64,000 nucleotides of DNA, taken from the NCBI GenBank assembly GCA_019359275.1, contig JAHHHP010000006.1, positions 1 to 64,000 on the forward strand. Reading direction: 5' to 3'. A model generated the notes under the pieces. The model had not been told where the DNA came from and ran no database searches. It was given only the letters and a program-made list of their open reading frames with translations. Below, in pieces: positions 17,586 through 27,692 of the stretch; the stretch's first letter is position 1; each line of letters opens with the position of its first letter. Both the position numbers and the translations under genes were made by a program. This DNA comes from Myxacorys chilensis ATA2-1-KO14 (lineage in GTDB: Bacteria > Cyanobacteriota > Cyanobacteriia > Leptolyngbyales > Leptolyngbyaceae).

Positions 17586-18230
17586 CTATCGCTTGCGCTC
17601 TTGTAATTTGCGATAGACGGCGCTCAGATCCACACGGTGATAGGCGATCGCAACGAGGGTGTGATAGAACAAATCTGCGACTTCTCCCGCGATCGCCTCT
17701 GCGTCATCGTCCTTACAGGCCATCACCACTTCTGCCGCTTCTTCGCCAATCTTCTTGAGAATCTTGTTGTCGCCGCCGTCGAGCAGTTTGCGAGTGTAAG
17801 AGCCTTCGCTCGGAGTATCTCTGCGATCGCAGATGATCGAAAACACTTGTGACAAGGTATCGGCAGGTGGCGGTGTTACCCCGCTATTCACTTGGTGAAA
17901 ACAACTGCGTTCTCCGGTATGGCAGGCAATATCGCCGCTCTGTTCGACGGTGACTAGCAGCGCATCGCTATCGCAGTCATAGCGGATCGCTTTGACCTTT
18001 TGAGTATGTCCAGACGTTGTGCCTTTGTGCCAAAATTCTTGCCGCGATCGGCTCCAAAACCACGTTTCACCCGTTTCCAAGGTTTTCTGAAGCGAGTCTT
18101 GATTCATCCAGGCCATCATCAACACAGTGCCGTCGAGATAGTCTTGCACGATCGCAGGTACTAAGCCGCGATCGTCATATTTGATCGTTTCAACGGGAAT
18201 TGATTGCGCGGAGATGAGTTCAGAAGACAT
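17586..18230 (-). CDS. hisIE: Bifunctional phosphoribosyl-AMP cyclohydrolase / phosphoribosyl-ATP pyrophosphatase
   Basis: Second and third steps of histidine synthesis in one chain of 214 residues. The N-terminal HisI domain (about 25-110) has [15 protein letters not shown], the metal-binding CDSDAL and the CHTGERSCF motif. The C-terminal HisE domain (about 120-205) has [17 protein letters not shown] and the acidic EVADLFYH helix. The ATG at 18228-18230 is chosen over an in-frame TTG at 18252-18254. The gene converges with treS, with only 22 bp between stops. Confidence 0.95.
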   Translation of the reverse strand: MSSELISAQSIPVETIKYDDRGLVPAIVQDYLDGTVLMMAWMNQDSLQKTLETGETWFWSRSRQEFWHKGTTSGHTQKVKAIRYDCDSDALLVTVEQSGDIACHTGERSCFHQVNSGVTPPPADTLSQVFSIICDRRDTPSEGSYTRKLLDGGDNKILKKIGEEAAEVVMACKDDDAEAIAGEVADLFYHTLVAIAYHRVDLSAVYRKLQERKR

Positions 18231-18279
18231 AGCATTCAAAAAATCTAACTTCAAAAAACCTAACGGGCGGCTGCATTGA

Positions 18280-21021
18280 TTATTCTAAGGGGAAATGCTC
18301 GGCTAAATAGCGTTTGGCGGTGTCGCGATCGTGGATATCCCCATCCAAGGTTGCCATCAATAGGTGATCCAAGATTTCTTTAAACTGCCGACCTTGCTTG
18401 TAACCCAGTTGCTTGAGGTCATTTCCATCTAACGGCGCTTTTACCCGCGACCAACAGGTGAGGTATTGCCAGATGCGTTGCCGAGGCGATTGGCTTCGCC
18501 AAGCTCCACCGGATCGCACGGCTACTAGGGTCAACATCGGGACATCATAGGGCTTGAGCAGTTTCACCACTTCGCTGGGTCGAGTTGCTTGGGGCAGCGT
18601 TGCTATCAGTTGCGCTTGCACTTGGCAGAGGCTAGTGAGACGCTCGATGCTGTCATGAGGAAGCTGGAGCGTTTGAGCAACAAATCCGCGTTCTTCAGGG
18701 GCTAATTGCGCTAGGAGAACTTCGAGCAGCAGTTGCCAGTGAATCAACATCTGCTGCGGATCAAAACGACGGAGCCAGCGATCGACCAGCCGCAACTGCC
18801 ACCACAATTCGTCATCTAGTTCTAATGTGGGGTGAATGCAGCTTAACGCTCCTAGCTCTGACAGCTTCTTGAGGGCGGGCTTCCAATAAGGCGCTTGCAA
18901 GATGTGCTTCAGTTCGGCTTTGAGGCGAGTTTGCAGAGCAGGCGCAATGACTCGTTCGGACTGGCCCGATTGAAATTGCGTGTAAATGCCACTAGCGATC
19001 GCATAGCGAATGAATCCTTCAGTTTGCGACTCGATCTCAAATCCAAGCCGCACGGCAAATCGTACGGCTCTAAAGATTCGGGTCGGGTCTTCAATAAAAC
19101 TATTGGTGTGTAGCACGCGAATGTGCTTTTTCTGCAAATCCAACACGCCGCCGAAAAAATCGAGCAATTCATTCGCACGAGGATGGGTTAACCGCAGTGC
19201 CAACGCGTTGATCGTGAAATCCCGACGATAGAGGTCTTGACGAACCGAACTTGCCTCAACTTCTGGGTTGGCGGCGGGATAGGGATAGAACTCCGTCCGA
19301 GCGGTGGCAATGTCGATCCAGAGCGAATCGAGAGTGGGATCGTTGTGCCACAGCAGCGCTGCTGTTTGAAATTTTCCGTGAATCTCTAATCGCGCTTGAG
19401 GGTAGAGGGCTTGCAGCGATCGCGCTAATTCGACTCCCGCTCCGACATCGGCAGACTGGTGAAAGCCATCGACAACGAGATCAATGTCATTTAGCATCAC
19501 AGGCTGATCTGGCTCGGCAAGTAACAGATCGCGGACACCGCCACCGACGAGATACAGATGCCATCCGCGCTGTTGGGCTTGCTCAGATGCGATCGCCAGA
19601 ATTTTCTGCAAAGGTGGAGTCAATCGGCCGAGATCGAGCCGCGCCGTGTGTGAGCGTCCAGGCGATCGCCCAGTCGATGGGTCAGAGGATTTGGAGTGTT
19701 GGCTTCCCGCTTCGTGCAACTGCCGTAAAACATCGGTTCGAGTCACAATTCCAACGAGTTGCTCTTGCTCCAAGACGGGAAGCCGACCGATATCGTAAGT
19801 GACCATTAACGATTCGATCTCGGGAAGCAGGGTTTCGGGTGCGATCGTTTTCAAATTCGTCGTCATATAGCCCTTAACGGGTGCATGAGAGAATCCGTGA
19901 TGCAACGCAATATCTAAATCGCGACGAGAAATCATACCCACTAGACGATCAGCATCCACAACCGATAAGCCAGAATGTCCGTACCTCAGTAAAATTCGCT
20001 GAGCTTCATCAATTGTCGTTTCTGGTCGAATGGTTCTCACCGGCGAGGACATCAAATCTCGCGCGGTCGGTGGTTGGGGAATCTGATCTCTAAATTGAGC
20101 CAAAATCTGATCCAGAAGCGGCTGGGGATCTTCTTCTCGACTCGTTAATGCTGCTGCTTTGGGATGTCCACCTCCCCCAAACGGGCTAAGCACCGCATTG
20201 AGATCCGTTCCTGAAATGTGCGATCGCGCAATCACCGCCAGCACATTTCCACCGTCTCGGCACGCCGCCCCCCGACAATAGTGATGCGCCAAAAATAGGG
20301 CGTCCATATCTGTCAGTTCCATAATTCGGGAGGCAAGGCTTGAGAGTCCCGGCACATAGTCCTCAGTCTGAAGCACGACCCAGGCGATCGTTTGCCCGCG
20401 AATGGTTTCGGACTGTAACTGCTCTAGCGCCTGACCCAAAAGCTCTTGCAGTTGAGGAGAAAGACCGGGATCGACGTACTCTGCGATCGCGCTTAGACTT
20501 GCATCTTGAGTCATGAGCCACGCTAATGCCGCTGCATCCCTAGCTGTTGTGTGATCGTAGGTCAGCGAGCCAGTATCGGTGTGAATGCCGAGTGCCATCA
20601 CCGTTGCTTCGCTGGGTGTGAGTGAAATCGACTGAGCTTGCACGATCTCCGCAATCAGCGTGGTGATTGCTCCAACCGAATCAAAATGAACTTCTGTTGC
20701 GGGAATATCACTGTCAACGCTTTTGTGATGGTCGTAAATAATAATGTCAATGTTGGGCAGATCGATCCACTTTGCAGTAGCACCGATGCGATCGCGGCTT
20801 TGGGCATCAACGATCGCGATCGAGCGAATTAAATCTGGATTCACTGATCGCGGCTCGATCAAAGGATATTCATCGCGGTGGAGCGCCAAAAAGTCCCGCA
20901 CAGCAGGATGGGCACCTCCTGAAAGGACAATCCGCGATCCCGGACGCAAGCGGCTGACCCCAACGGCAGCACCTAGGGTATCAAAATCTGCTGTGGTGTG
21001 ACATAGAATCAAGTCCATCAT
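18280..21021 (-). CDS. DHH phosphoesterase - CBS pair - tRNA nucleotidyltransferase fusion
   Basis: About 913 residues in three parts. (1) DHH/DHHA1 phosphoesterase-like domain: [34 protein letters not shown]. (2) Two CBS motifs (MSSPVRTI..., MTTNLKTI...) that bind adenine nucleotides. (3) A class II tRNA nucleotidyltransferase: [11 protein letters not shown] and the metal-binding DID, then the [11 protein letters not shown] motif and an RNA-binding tail. It probably adds A or CCA to tRNA 3' ends; which one cannot be told from motifs. The start MMDLILCH is preferred. The longer ATG at 21072 would leave only 34 bp to the divergent psbZ start. Confidence 0.9.
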   Translation of the reverse strand: MMDLILCHTTADFDTLGAAVGVSRLRPGSRIVLSGGAHPAVRDFLALHRDEYPLIEPRSVNPDLIRSIAIVDAQSRDRIGATAKWIDLPNIDIIIYDHHKSVDSDIPATEVHFDSVGAITTLIAEIVQAQSISLTPSEATVMALGIHTDTGSLTYDHTTARDAAALAWLMTQDASLSAIAEYVDPGLSPQLQELLGQALEQLQSETIRGQTIAWVVLQTEDYVPGLSSLASRIMELTDMDALFLAHHYCRGAACRDGGNVLAVIARSHISGTDLNAVLSPFGGGGHPKAAALTSREEDPQPLLDQILAQFRDQIPQPPTARDLMSSPVRTIRPETTIDEAQRILLRYGHSGLSVVDADRLVGMISRRDLDIALHHGFSHAPVKGYMTTNLKTIAPETLLPEIESLMVTYDIGRLPVLEQEQLVGIVTRTDVLRQLHEAGSQHSKSSDPSTGRSPGRSHTARLDLGRLTPPLQKILAIASEQAQQRGWHLYLVGGGVRDLLLAEPDQPVMLNDIDLVVDGFHQSADVGAGVELARSLQALYPQARLEIHGKFQTAALLWHNDPTLDSLWIDIATARTEFYPYPAANPEVEASSVRQDLYRRDFTINALALRLTHPRANELLDFFGGVLDLQKKHIRVLHTNSFIEDPTRIFRAVRFAVRLGFEIESQTEGFIRYAIASGIYTQFQSGQSERVIAPALQTRLKAELKHILQAPYWKPALKKLSELGALSCIHPTLELDDELWWQLRLVDRWLRRFDPQQMLIHWQLLLEVLLAQLAPEERGFVAQTLQLPHDSIERLTSLCQVQAQLIATLPQATRPSEVVKLLKPYDVPMLTLVAVRSGGAWRSQSPRQRIWQYLTCWSRVKAPLDGNDLKQLGYKQGRQFKEILDHLLMATLDGDIHDRDTAKRYLAEHFPLE

Positions 21022-21106
21022 TTCTGATAAGTTACTTAGTGATAGTGAAAACGCAGTTTCAATAACTGCCATAACTGGATTTAATTTGCTGTTTAGGGAG
21101 AAGGAA

Positions 21107-21295
21107 ATGTCGATCGTATTTCAAATTGCATTAACTGCGCTGGTTCTCTTCTCGTTTGTCATGGTGATTGGCGTTCCTGTTGCCTACGCTTCACCAAGCA
21201 ACTGGGATCAATCGAAGCGCTTGATTCTGCTGGGGTCAGGAATCTGGTTTATTTTGGTGATTACTGTCGGGGTTCTAAACTACCTCGTGGTGTAA
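21107..21295 (+). CDS. psbZ: Photosystem II reaction center protein PsbZ (Ycf9)
   Basis: 62 residues with two membrane helices, one at 4-26 and one at 41-60. They are joined by the conserved loop containing SPSNWDQSK. PsbZ is a low-molecular-mass subunit of photosystem II at the CP43 side that stabilises the complex and its antenna coupling. The ATG at 21107 is chosen over an in-frame ATG at 21086. It is preceded by the purine-rich GGGAGAAGGAA, and the encoded protein then starts [12 protein letters not shown], as in other species. It is divergent from the DHH-CBS gene. Confidence 0.96.
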   Translation: MSIVFQIALTALVLFSFVMVIGVPVAYASPSNWDQSKRLILLGSGIWFILVITVGVLNYLVV

Positions 21296-21559
21296 ATTTG
21301 CGTGTGCAGGGTTGCGGTCGTGGGGAAGAGATTTTAGTATTTCAACCCCACCCCTCTATTCTTCCGTCCTGCTAAGATAAGTTTTTCTAAACTTTCTTTG
21401 CTAAATGTTAAGGTCTAAATTAGTAAACCGGATTAATCCTACCAAAGCCGACGGATCTCGCTAGGTTTGAGGAGGCATCCTGAAGCAGGTTCTCACCCCC
21501 AAAGGCAGAAAATCTGTTTAAGCTATCGGTGTGCATCACGTTGGTACTCAAATTAAACA

Positions 21560-22189
21560 ATGGCTATTTTTGAAGGAACATTTGCTCAAACCGATGGGTT
21601 ACGGTTTGCGATCGTTGTAGGTCGCTTTAATGATTTAGTGACGGGAAAGCTCTTAGAGGGCTGTCAAGACTGTCTCAAACGGCACGGAATTGATGTCAAC
21701 CCTCAAGGAACTCAAACCGACTATGCCTGGGTTCCCGGCGCGTTTGAGTTGCCTTTAGTCGCGCGTCAGCTTGCCATGTCCGGTCGGTATGATGCTGTCA
21801 TTTGCCTGGGCGCAGTGATCAAAGGGCAAACGCCTCACTTTGATTATGTCTCGGCTGAAGTGTCTAAAGGCATTGCAGCGGCTGGATTTCAAACGGGCGT
21901 TCCTGTCGTCTTTGGCGTATTGACGACAGACACCATGCAGCAAGCCTTAGAACGAGCCGGCATCAAGAGCAATTTAGGCTGGGAATATGGCATGAGCGCT
22001 TTAGAAATGGCCAGTCTGATGCGTCAAGTCAAAGGTGCAGTGCCAAATCCCTACGCTAATTCGGACTATAGCAATCCGGACTATGCAAACTCAGCCGCTG
22101 CAAACTCAGCTATTTCCTCCGCTGGACATCACACTCTTCCTGCTTCAACAGTACATGTTTCAGAGGCCTCTAATCAGCCGCTTTCGTAG
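21560..22189 (+). CDS. ribH: 6,7-dimethyl-8-ribityllumazine synthase with extended C-terminus
   Basis: Penultimate step of riboflavin synthesis: condenses the ribitylaminouracil intermediate with 3,4-dihydroxy-2-butanone 4-phosphate. The core (about 1-160) has the substrate-binding [29 protein letters not shown] and FGVLTTDT motifs with the catalytic His. The core is normal length. An additional 50-residue tail after residue 160 is low-complexity, rich in Asn, Ser, Ala and Tyr, with a short repeat ([12 protein letters not shown]). The tail probably extends from the outside of the icosahedral or pentameric assembly. Its role is unknown. Confidence 0.95.
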   Translation: MAIFEGTFAQTDGLRFAIVVGRFNDLVTGKLLEGCQDCLKRHGIDVNPQGTQTDYAWVPGAFELPLVARQLAMSGRYDAVICLGAVIKGQTPHFDYVSAEVSKGIAAAGFQTGVPVVFGVLTTDTMQQALERAGIKSNLGWEYGMSALEMASLMRQVKGAVPNPYANSDYSNPDYANSAAANSAISSAGHHTLPASTVHVSEASNQPLS

Positions 22190-22541
22190 CCGCGAATGCC
22201 GCGAATCCACACGATTTTGCACGTGCTACGGCAGGTGATCGGGTTCTAGAAAGGCGTCTCAAAAGGGCGTCTTTTTAAATTTTGTTTGAAAATTCCCAGC
22301 AACCGAAGCTCTAAAAAGGATCGCAGAATTTTTCTCATCCAGACATCCTCGTCCACTCTATGCTATAAACTACAGTAATCTTGTCGAGAAACCGGAGATT
22401 AAAGATCAGGGATGAAGGATGAGGAATGGAAAGTAGTCAAAGTCGTTGTGAACTGTTGATAGCGTTTCTCGCCTGCTTGTATCCCAATTCTGGTTATCCC
22501 TCATCCCTCATCCCTCATCCTTCATCCCTTAAGAGATCGCC
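22190..22541. repeat. Intergenic region with heptamer repeats in inverted arrangement
   Basis: Left block, about 22409-22430, reads GGGATGAAGGATGAGGAATG. The right block, about 22497-22530, is built from copies of CATCCCT/CATCCTT on the opposite strand sense. The two can pair as a long hairpin around about 70 bp. Period-7 arrays like these are of the short tandem repeat (STRR) type seen in filamentous cyanobacteria. A near-copy of the arrangement lies after cysA at 23568-23690. No gene is recognised here. Confidence 0.7.
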
Positions 22542-23558
22542 GTGGCCATCACAGTTCAAGACGTTTCTAAGCAGTTTGGCAGTTTTCAAGCCCTTGATCG
22601 AGTCTCGCTAGAAATTAAAAGCGGTTCTCTAGTGGCGCTATTAGGTCCGTCCGGGTCGGGCAAATCGACATTACTGAGACTGATTGCGGGTTTAGAGATG
22701 CCAGATTCTGGAAAGATTTGGCTGACGGGAGAAGACGCCACCGATCGCAGTGTGCAAGAGCGCAATATTGGATTTGTGTTTCAGCATTACGCGCTGTTTA
22801 AGCATTTGACCGTGCGTAAAAATATTGCCTTTGGGCTAGAAATCCGCAAAGCGTCAGCCAGCAAAGTAAAGAAGAAAGTTGAAGAATTGCTGGAGTTAGT
22901 GCAATTGAGTGGACTGGGCGATCGCTACCCGTCTCAACTCTCTGGAGGACAGCGCCAACGGGTTGCCCTAGCGCGAGCCTTAGCGGTGGAACCTCAGGTT
23001 CTCTTGCTCGACGAACCGTTTGGCGCACTCGATGCCAAAGTGCGTAAAGATTTGCGGGCATGGCTGCGGCGACTGCACGATGAAGTCCACGTGACAACCG
23101 TGTTTGTCACCCACGACCAAGAGGAGGCGATGGAAGTCTCAGACGAACTAGTGGTGATGAACAAAGGCAAAGTCGAGCAAATTGGAACGCCTGCCAATAT
23201 TTACGATCATCCCGCCAGCGCTTTTGTCATGAGCTTTATCGGACCGGTCAACGTGCTGCCCAGTTCGTCACACATTTTTCAGAACAACGGGTTTGACTCT
23301 GCCCATCCAGAAATGTTCTTGCGTCCTCAAGATGTGTTGATCGAAACCTCTCCCAATGGCAGCACGGTTTCCGCTAGAGTCACTCGTCTGATTCATCTGG
23401 GCTGGGAGGTCCAGGCAGAATTATCTCTTGATGACGGTCAGATTGTCACAGCGCATTTGACCCGCGATCGCTTCGATCAGTTGAACTTAGCGCCTCAACA
23501 ACGGGTATACGTCAAACCCAAAGATGCAAAGTCTTTCCCGCTCTACTACTCGATCTAG
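22542..23558 (+). CDS. cysA: Sulfate/thiosulfate ABC transporter ATP-binding protein
   Basis: 338 residues; the ATPase that drives sulfate import with CysT, CysW and a periplasmic binding protein. Walker [10 protein letters not shown], a Q-loop in FVFQHYALF, signature [15 protein letters not shown], Walker [13 protein letters not shown] and the switch His in [10 protein letters not shown] are all intact. A C-terminal TOBE-like regulatory domain (about 240-338) fits CysA. Other members of the complex are not adjacent. The start is GTG at 22542, with the coding sequence beginning [13 protein letters not shown]. Molybdate or other anion specificity cannot be excluded. Confidence 0.88.
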   Translation: MAITVQDVSKQFGSFQALDRVSLEIKSGSLVALLGPSGSGKSTLLRLIAGLEMPDSGKIWLTGEDATDRSVQERNIGFVFQHYALFKHLTVRKNIAFGLEIRKASASKVKKKVEELLELVQLSGLGDRYPSQLSGGQRQRVALARALAVEPQVLLLDEPFGALDAKVRKDLRAWLRRLHDEVHVTTVFVTHDQEEAMEVSDELVVMNKGKVEQIGTPANIYDHPASAFVMSFIGPVNVLPSSSHIFQNNGFDSAHPEMFLRPQDVLIETSPNGSTVSARVTRLIHLGWEVQAELSLDDGQIVTAHLTRDRFDQLNLAPQQRVYVKPKDAKSFPLYYSI

Positions 23559-23567
23559 CTGAAGGGA

Positions 23568-23690
23568 TGAGGGATGAAAGATGGCTTGATAGCGCTGTGC
23601 GAGCAGGAATTACCTACAGCAGTGCTGACACAAGAAATGAGGAATGTTGAAGTTTTTACTTCATCCCTCATCCCTCATCCCTCCCCTAGC
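23568..23690. repeat. Second heptamer repeat block, inverted copy of the one upstream of cysA
   Basis: GGGATGAGGGATGAAAGATG (about 23565-23584) and, on the complementary sense, repeated CATCCCT units at about 23661-23688. It has the same arrangement as 22409-22530. The two hairpin-like blocks flank cysA, one on each side. Confidence 0.7.
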
Positions 23691-23732
23691 TCAGTAGTAG
23701 AATGATGGAGTCTAGAAAATATTGCCTCTGCT

Positions 23733-24785
23733 ATGGTGACGCTCTCGCCCGAACTCAAAGCCCGTCTCTCTCAGCCTCTCAAGATAGGACATGTTGAGGT
23801 CAACAGCCGAGTGCTGCAATCGCCCCTTTCTGGAGTGACAGATTTAGTGTTTCGACGGTTGGTGCGCCGCTATGCGCCCGAGTCGATGATGTATACCGAA
23901 ATGGTCAATGCGACCGGATTGCATTATGTCAAGCAGCTTCCGATCATTATGGAAGTCGATCCGAATGAGCGTCCCATTAGCATTCAGCTATTTGATTGCC
24001 GTCCCGATTTTTTGGCAGAAGCCGCCCAGAAAGCGGTTGCTGAAGGAGCCGATACGGTCGATATCAATATGGGTTGTCCGGTCAATAAAATCACTAAGAA
24101 TGGCGGCGGCTCGTCATTGCTCAGGCAACCTGAATTAGCCGCAGAAATTGTGCGATCGGTGGTTGAAGCCGTTGAGGTTCCGGTGACAGTCAAAACGCGC
24201 ATCGGCTGGACAGAAAAAGAAATCAACATTCTTGACTTTGCTCGCCGCATGGAAGATGCAGGCGCAAAAATGATCACTGTGCATGGACGAACTCGTGCCC
24301 AAGGCTATAACGGCTCTGCCAAGTGGGAATGGATCGCCAAAGTCAAAGAAGTCCTCTCAATTCCGGTCATTGGTAACGGTGACATCTTCTCGGTCGAGTC
24401 GGCGGTGCGATGTCTAGAGCTAACCGGAGCCGATGGCATCATGTGTTCACGGGGCACGCTGGGCTATCCGTTTTTGGTGGGCGAGATTGATCACTTTCTC
24501 AAAACAGGAGAGGAAAGACTTCCCCTCACGCCCGTTGAGCGGCTAGAGTGCGCTCGTGAGCATTTGCAAATGCTGTGGGAATATAAGGGCGATCGCGGCG
24601 TTCGGCAAGCCCGCAAACACATGACGTGGTATTCCAAAGGCTTTATGGGCGCGGCAGATTTGCGCGGACAGTTGAGTGTAATTGAGAATGTTCATCAAGG
24701 GTTGGACTTGATTGATACCGCGATTACTCGTCTCAATCAATCTGGGTGGCAAGCCGAAGCGGAACCTGAACTCATCGCGCTGTAA
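23733..24785 (+). CDS. dusB: tRNA-dihydrouridine synthase (DusB family)
   Basis: 350 residues; an FMN-dependent enzyme that reduces uridine to dihydrouridine in tRNA. Visible: APLSG-like QSPLSGVTD at the FMN site, the catalytic Cys in INMGCPVNKITKNGGGS, KTRIGW, VHGRTRAQGYNG, GNGDIFS, and the C-terminal helical RNA-binding domain with KHMTWYSKGF. The order and spacing match the DusB/NifR3 branch. It is monocistronic, between cysA repeats and an SNase-like gene. The ATG at 23733 gives the normal N-terminus. Confidence 0.93.
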   Translation: MVTLSPELKARLSQPLKIGHVEVNSRVLQSPLSGVTDLVFRRLVRRYAPESMMYTEMVNATGLHYVKQLPIIMEVDPNERPISIQLFDCRPDFLAEAAQKAVAEGADTVDINMGCPVNKITKNGGGSSLLRQPELAAEIVRSVVEAVEVPVTVKTRIGWTEKEINILDFARRMEDAGAKMITVHGRTRAQGYNGSAKWEWIAKVKEVLSIPVIGNGDIFSVESAVRCLELTGADGIMCSRGTLGYPFLVGEIDHFLKTGEERLPLTPVERLECAREHLQMLWEYKGDRGVRQARKHMTWYSKGFMGAADLRGQLSVIENVHQGLDLIDTAITRLNQSGWQAEAEPELIAL

Positions 24786-24994
24786 AACGATAAACGCAAT
24801 GTGTTGTATAGCACTTTCGTTATGTCGGATCTTCTGTCACGCTTGTGTGAATTTGTAGTGAATCTATCAGGATCGAGCAGTTGCTTTAAGCTCAGTCACA
24901 CTGATTTAGCATTGTATAAATCGCGATCGCTGTGCCTGTACTCTTGAACTGACTGTGAAGCTACTAACTCTTTAGCGATGAGGAACGAGATGTT

Positions 24995-25837
24995 ATGCCA
25001 TTTACACTCATTCAAGGTACGTTTGAGCCATCGAGTGGAATACCAGATGGAGATTCAGTCCGTTTCAAGGCAGATGACGATACGCTATTCGACAAGTTAG
25101 GTGGAAGAGTCGAGTTCAAGAGCGAAGGACAAGTGCAACTACGCTACGAAGGCATTGATGCGCTTGAAAAAGCGGCGAAAAAACCCTTTTCGTCAGACGC
25201 CACCGACCGCAACATCGAGCTACTTGGAGGCAAAAAGGCTGGGTTGCCAGGATATATTCTTTCTGGCAATGCCGATGGAAATGGGCGTCCTGTTTGCTTT
25301 GTCTTCGTTGGCAAACCTCCAAAATGGGACAATTCCGATCGAGGAGAGGAGCTAACCGCCGATTTGTTGCGGGAAAGCATTAACTACAAGCTCCTTCAAG
25401 AAGGATTTGTTTACCCCATGTTTTACGAGACGCTTTACAAAGAGTTGCGCGATGTGATGGCTGCGGCAACGGAGAAGGCACGAGCAGAGAAGGCAGGAAT
25501 TTGGAAGGCGGATCGCTCAAATCAAGGCGTTGAGATTGACATTCCTCCTAATTTGGCAGAATTACCACCTATTTTTCCGAAGTTGTGGCGGCGGCTGGAA
25601 TCGTTTTATCAACGTCCTTCTAACCGCGACAAAACATTGAAGCAGTTTGTGGCAGCGCTATCACGAGGCAAAGACCGACTCTTTACCATTCCAGATCAAC
25701 GCTCGATCAAGCTTTCCACAGCGCTGAAAGTGAGTGGAAATAAACTGACAATGCTATATAAACCAGAGGAGATGGTATTTGAATCGGATGTTCGGATTGA
25801 GCGAGTGATTGCAAGTATGACGACATCCACCTTTTAG
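24995..25837 (+). CDS. Staphylococcal nuclease-like (SNase) domain protein
   Basis: 280 residues. The N-terminal half (about 5-170) resembles the SNase/TNase fold: GIPDGDSVRF, then VQLRYEGIDALEK, the position normally holding the Arg-Asp-Glu catalytic set. It also has a EKARAEKAGIW stretch typical of the C-terminal helix of the fold. There is no signal peptide, so it is likely cytoplasmic, unusual for a secreted nuclease family. Whether it is catalytically active is uncertain because the motif is diverged. The C-terminal 100 residues are not recognised. Confidence 0.65.
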   Translation: MPFTLIQGTFEPSSGIPDGDSVRFKADDDTLFDKLGGRVEFKSEGQVQLRYEGIDALEKAAKKPFSSDATDRNIELLGGKKAGLPGYILSGNADGNGRPVCFVFVGKPPKWDNSDRGEELTADLLRESINYKLLQEGFVYPMFYETLYKELRDVMAAATEKARAEKAGIWKADRSNQGVEIDIPPNLAELPPIFPKLWRRLESFYQRPSNRDKTLKQFVAALSRGKDRLFTIPDQRSIKLSTALKVSGNKLTMLYKPEEMVFESDVRIERVIASMTTSTF

Positions 25838-25858
25838 AAACACTGGTTGTAGGACTGA

Positions 25859-25886
25859 GGGCATTGTCCAGCGATCGACAATGCCC
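25859..25886. other. Strong intergenic hairpin
   Basis: GGGCATTGTC (25859-25868) and GACAATGCCC (25877-25886) form a perfect 10-bp stem with an 8-base loop. It lies 22 bp after the SNase-like gene. No T-run follows, so it may be an atypical terminator or RNA 3' end stabiliser. Confidence 0.5.
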
Positions 25887-26051
25887 GTCGATCCCAATTC
25901 ATCCAGCCCAACTTGCAGAAGATCATCTTTAGACCTCTTCCATAAACACGACCGATGAGAATGACAACGGAGTTAGTAGGTCTGGAAGCTGACAATCAAC
26001 GCTGAAATCATTAAAATTTGGCGATAAAACTATCATTTCACCCCTAACGGC

Positions 26052-27599
26052 ATGACTAAGACATCTATTACTGATGCCAAAAGAAGAGTTTCAAAGCGTC
26101 ATTTTGCCCTTGGAGTACTGATAGCAACTTTCTTCACTCTCTGCTTTACAGCTAGGCTAGTCCCAAGCCCCACAAGCGACAGGGCTATTTTTGTTTCTGT
26201 AGCCGAGTATCTACTTTCAGGAAATCAGCTCTACATAGATGTCTACGACAATAAAGATCCTTTGTTTTTTTACGCTGTGTCGCTGCAGCGAGTGTTTGGA
26301 GGGATAGGTGAATACCTATTTGAGTTGCTAATGGTAGTTATAGCAACAGTATCTGCATACGACATCTCGTGCATGATTGAGTGCACTCACACGATGCGTA
26401 AAAGAATTTTGCTGATTGCAGTACCTCTGCTTGTAACAGGGGCTTTCTGGCTTCCAGGATATACTACTCTGCCTGGTACAGCGCTCAGCTTATTGGCCTG
26501 CTCTTTCTTTCTTAGAAAAAAGATGCTACTTGCTGGTGGATGCATAGGATTAGTGGCTTTCACGAAATTAATCGCGTTTCCTCTGCCGGCTGTCTTCTGC
26601 CTTACCTATGAGCTTATTCTTTGGGATAAACAAGTTAGCCGCGAAAATCTCAAGCGCTTAATTACAGGATTCACGTCTGTTTCTGCGATAGTCATCGTCA
26701 TACTTCTCACTAGGCATGAATTACTTGGCTATCTGCAAACTCAGCAAAATAACTTCTTCTATTCTCAAAGTCTACTGACAGACAACAGTTCCTTTGTAAA
26801 CTCTTTTGCTTCACATCTTCGGACGATGTTCCTAAGATCCCCTAAGACATTGCTTCTGCTATTTTCATTAATCGCAAGCATGGGTTTCTCTGAATACATA
26901 GCAATTCAATCCAGGATTGAGAGAAAAATTAAGGCTTTTTTGATTGGTACACTCGCAACATGCATTATTTCGATAATCGTATTAGGGCTGACAGGCATAT
27001 GGGAGCATCACCTGTCGCTGATATACTTCTCGCAAACTCTAATGCTTATCTGCATAGCAATAAGCATTAATTCAAAGAGGATCTTTGCTGGTTCATTATT
27101 CGGAATTGTAATAGTAGTTTCGGCCATCCTGCTTAGTGGGACACCACGTGTTACTAGCCATTATGCTGACAACCCAATGCAAATAATCCCAAGGATTGCA
27201 GCCTTGACTCAACCCTCAGTTGACTTGAAGGCGTTTAGATCTATGTATCCAAATGGAACAGGATTTGCGAGCCTTGGTCAGAACACCAATGTAATGCCAC
27301 ATGGAGCAGCCAATGACAGACTTATGTGCCCGGACTTCCATCAATATGCTTGGTACTCTCCTGAAAAGCTTAGGCATATTCTTGACTGTGCCAAAACAGC
27401 ACCGACCCTTGTTGTTGATAGAAAATTTGTGCGTTTGGAGGAAGCACCTAACTTTTGGCCAAGGGAGGCTCAAAAACAAATTCTGCTAAAGAATTGGAAT
27501 GATTTTGTGACGGCAGGGGAACGTATAATTCAAACCCAGTACTGGTGCAAGAATCTAGAGAGCATGAGAATTTGTAGCAGAGAACGACCAAAATCTTAA
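26052..27599 (+). CDS. Polytopic membrane protein, glycosyltransferase-39-like
   Basis: 515 residues with about ten predicted membrane helices and a hydrophilic C-terminal 110 residues. After the first helix comes YIDVYDNKDPLFFY. The acidic first loop with NKDP is common in GT-C enzymes of the PMT/ArnT type, which use polyprenyl-phosphate sugars at the membrane. The overall organisation fits, but the family call is an inference. The gene is more AT-rich than its neighbours and has almost no HIP1 sites, hinting at transfer. It is monocistronic and followed by lpxD on the opposite strand. Confidence 0.6.
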   Translation: MTKTSITDAKRRVSKRHFALGVLIATFFTLCFTARLVPSPTSDRAIFVSVAEYLLSGNQLYIDVYDNKDPLFFYAVSLQRVFGGIGEYLFELLMVVIATVSAYDISCMIECTHTMRKRILLIAVPLLVTGAFWLPGYTTLPGTALSLLACSFFLRKKMLLAGGCIGLVAFTKLIAFPLPAVFCLTYELILWDKQVSRENLKRLITGFTSVSAIVIVILLTRHELLGYLQTQQNNFFYSQSLLTDNSSFVNSFASHLRTMFLRSPKTLLLLFSLIASMGFSEYIAIQSRIERKIKAFLIGTLATCIISIIVLGLTGIWEHHLSLIYFSQTLMLICIAISINSKRIFAGSLFGIVIVVSAILLSGTPRVTSHYADNPMQIIPRIAALTQPSVDLKAFRSMYPNGTGFASLGQNTNVMPHGAANDRLMCPDFHQYAWYSPEKLRHILDCAKTAPTLVVDRKFVRLEEAPNFWPREAQKQILLKNWNDFVTAGERIIQTQYWCKNLESMRICSRERPKS

Positions 27600-27692
27600 T
27601 AGTAGCTAAGTGACAGAACCTCCGTTTGCATGACAATAACACGAGGCTACTTGGCTACCTGGTGTCTTGAAAGCAGTCCTTTCATCAAGAGA

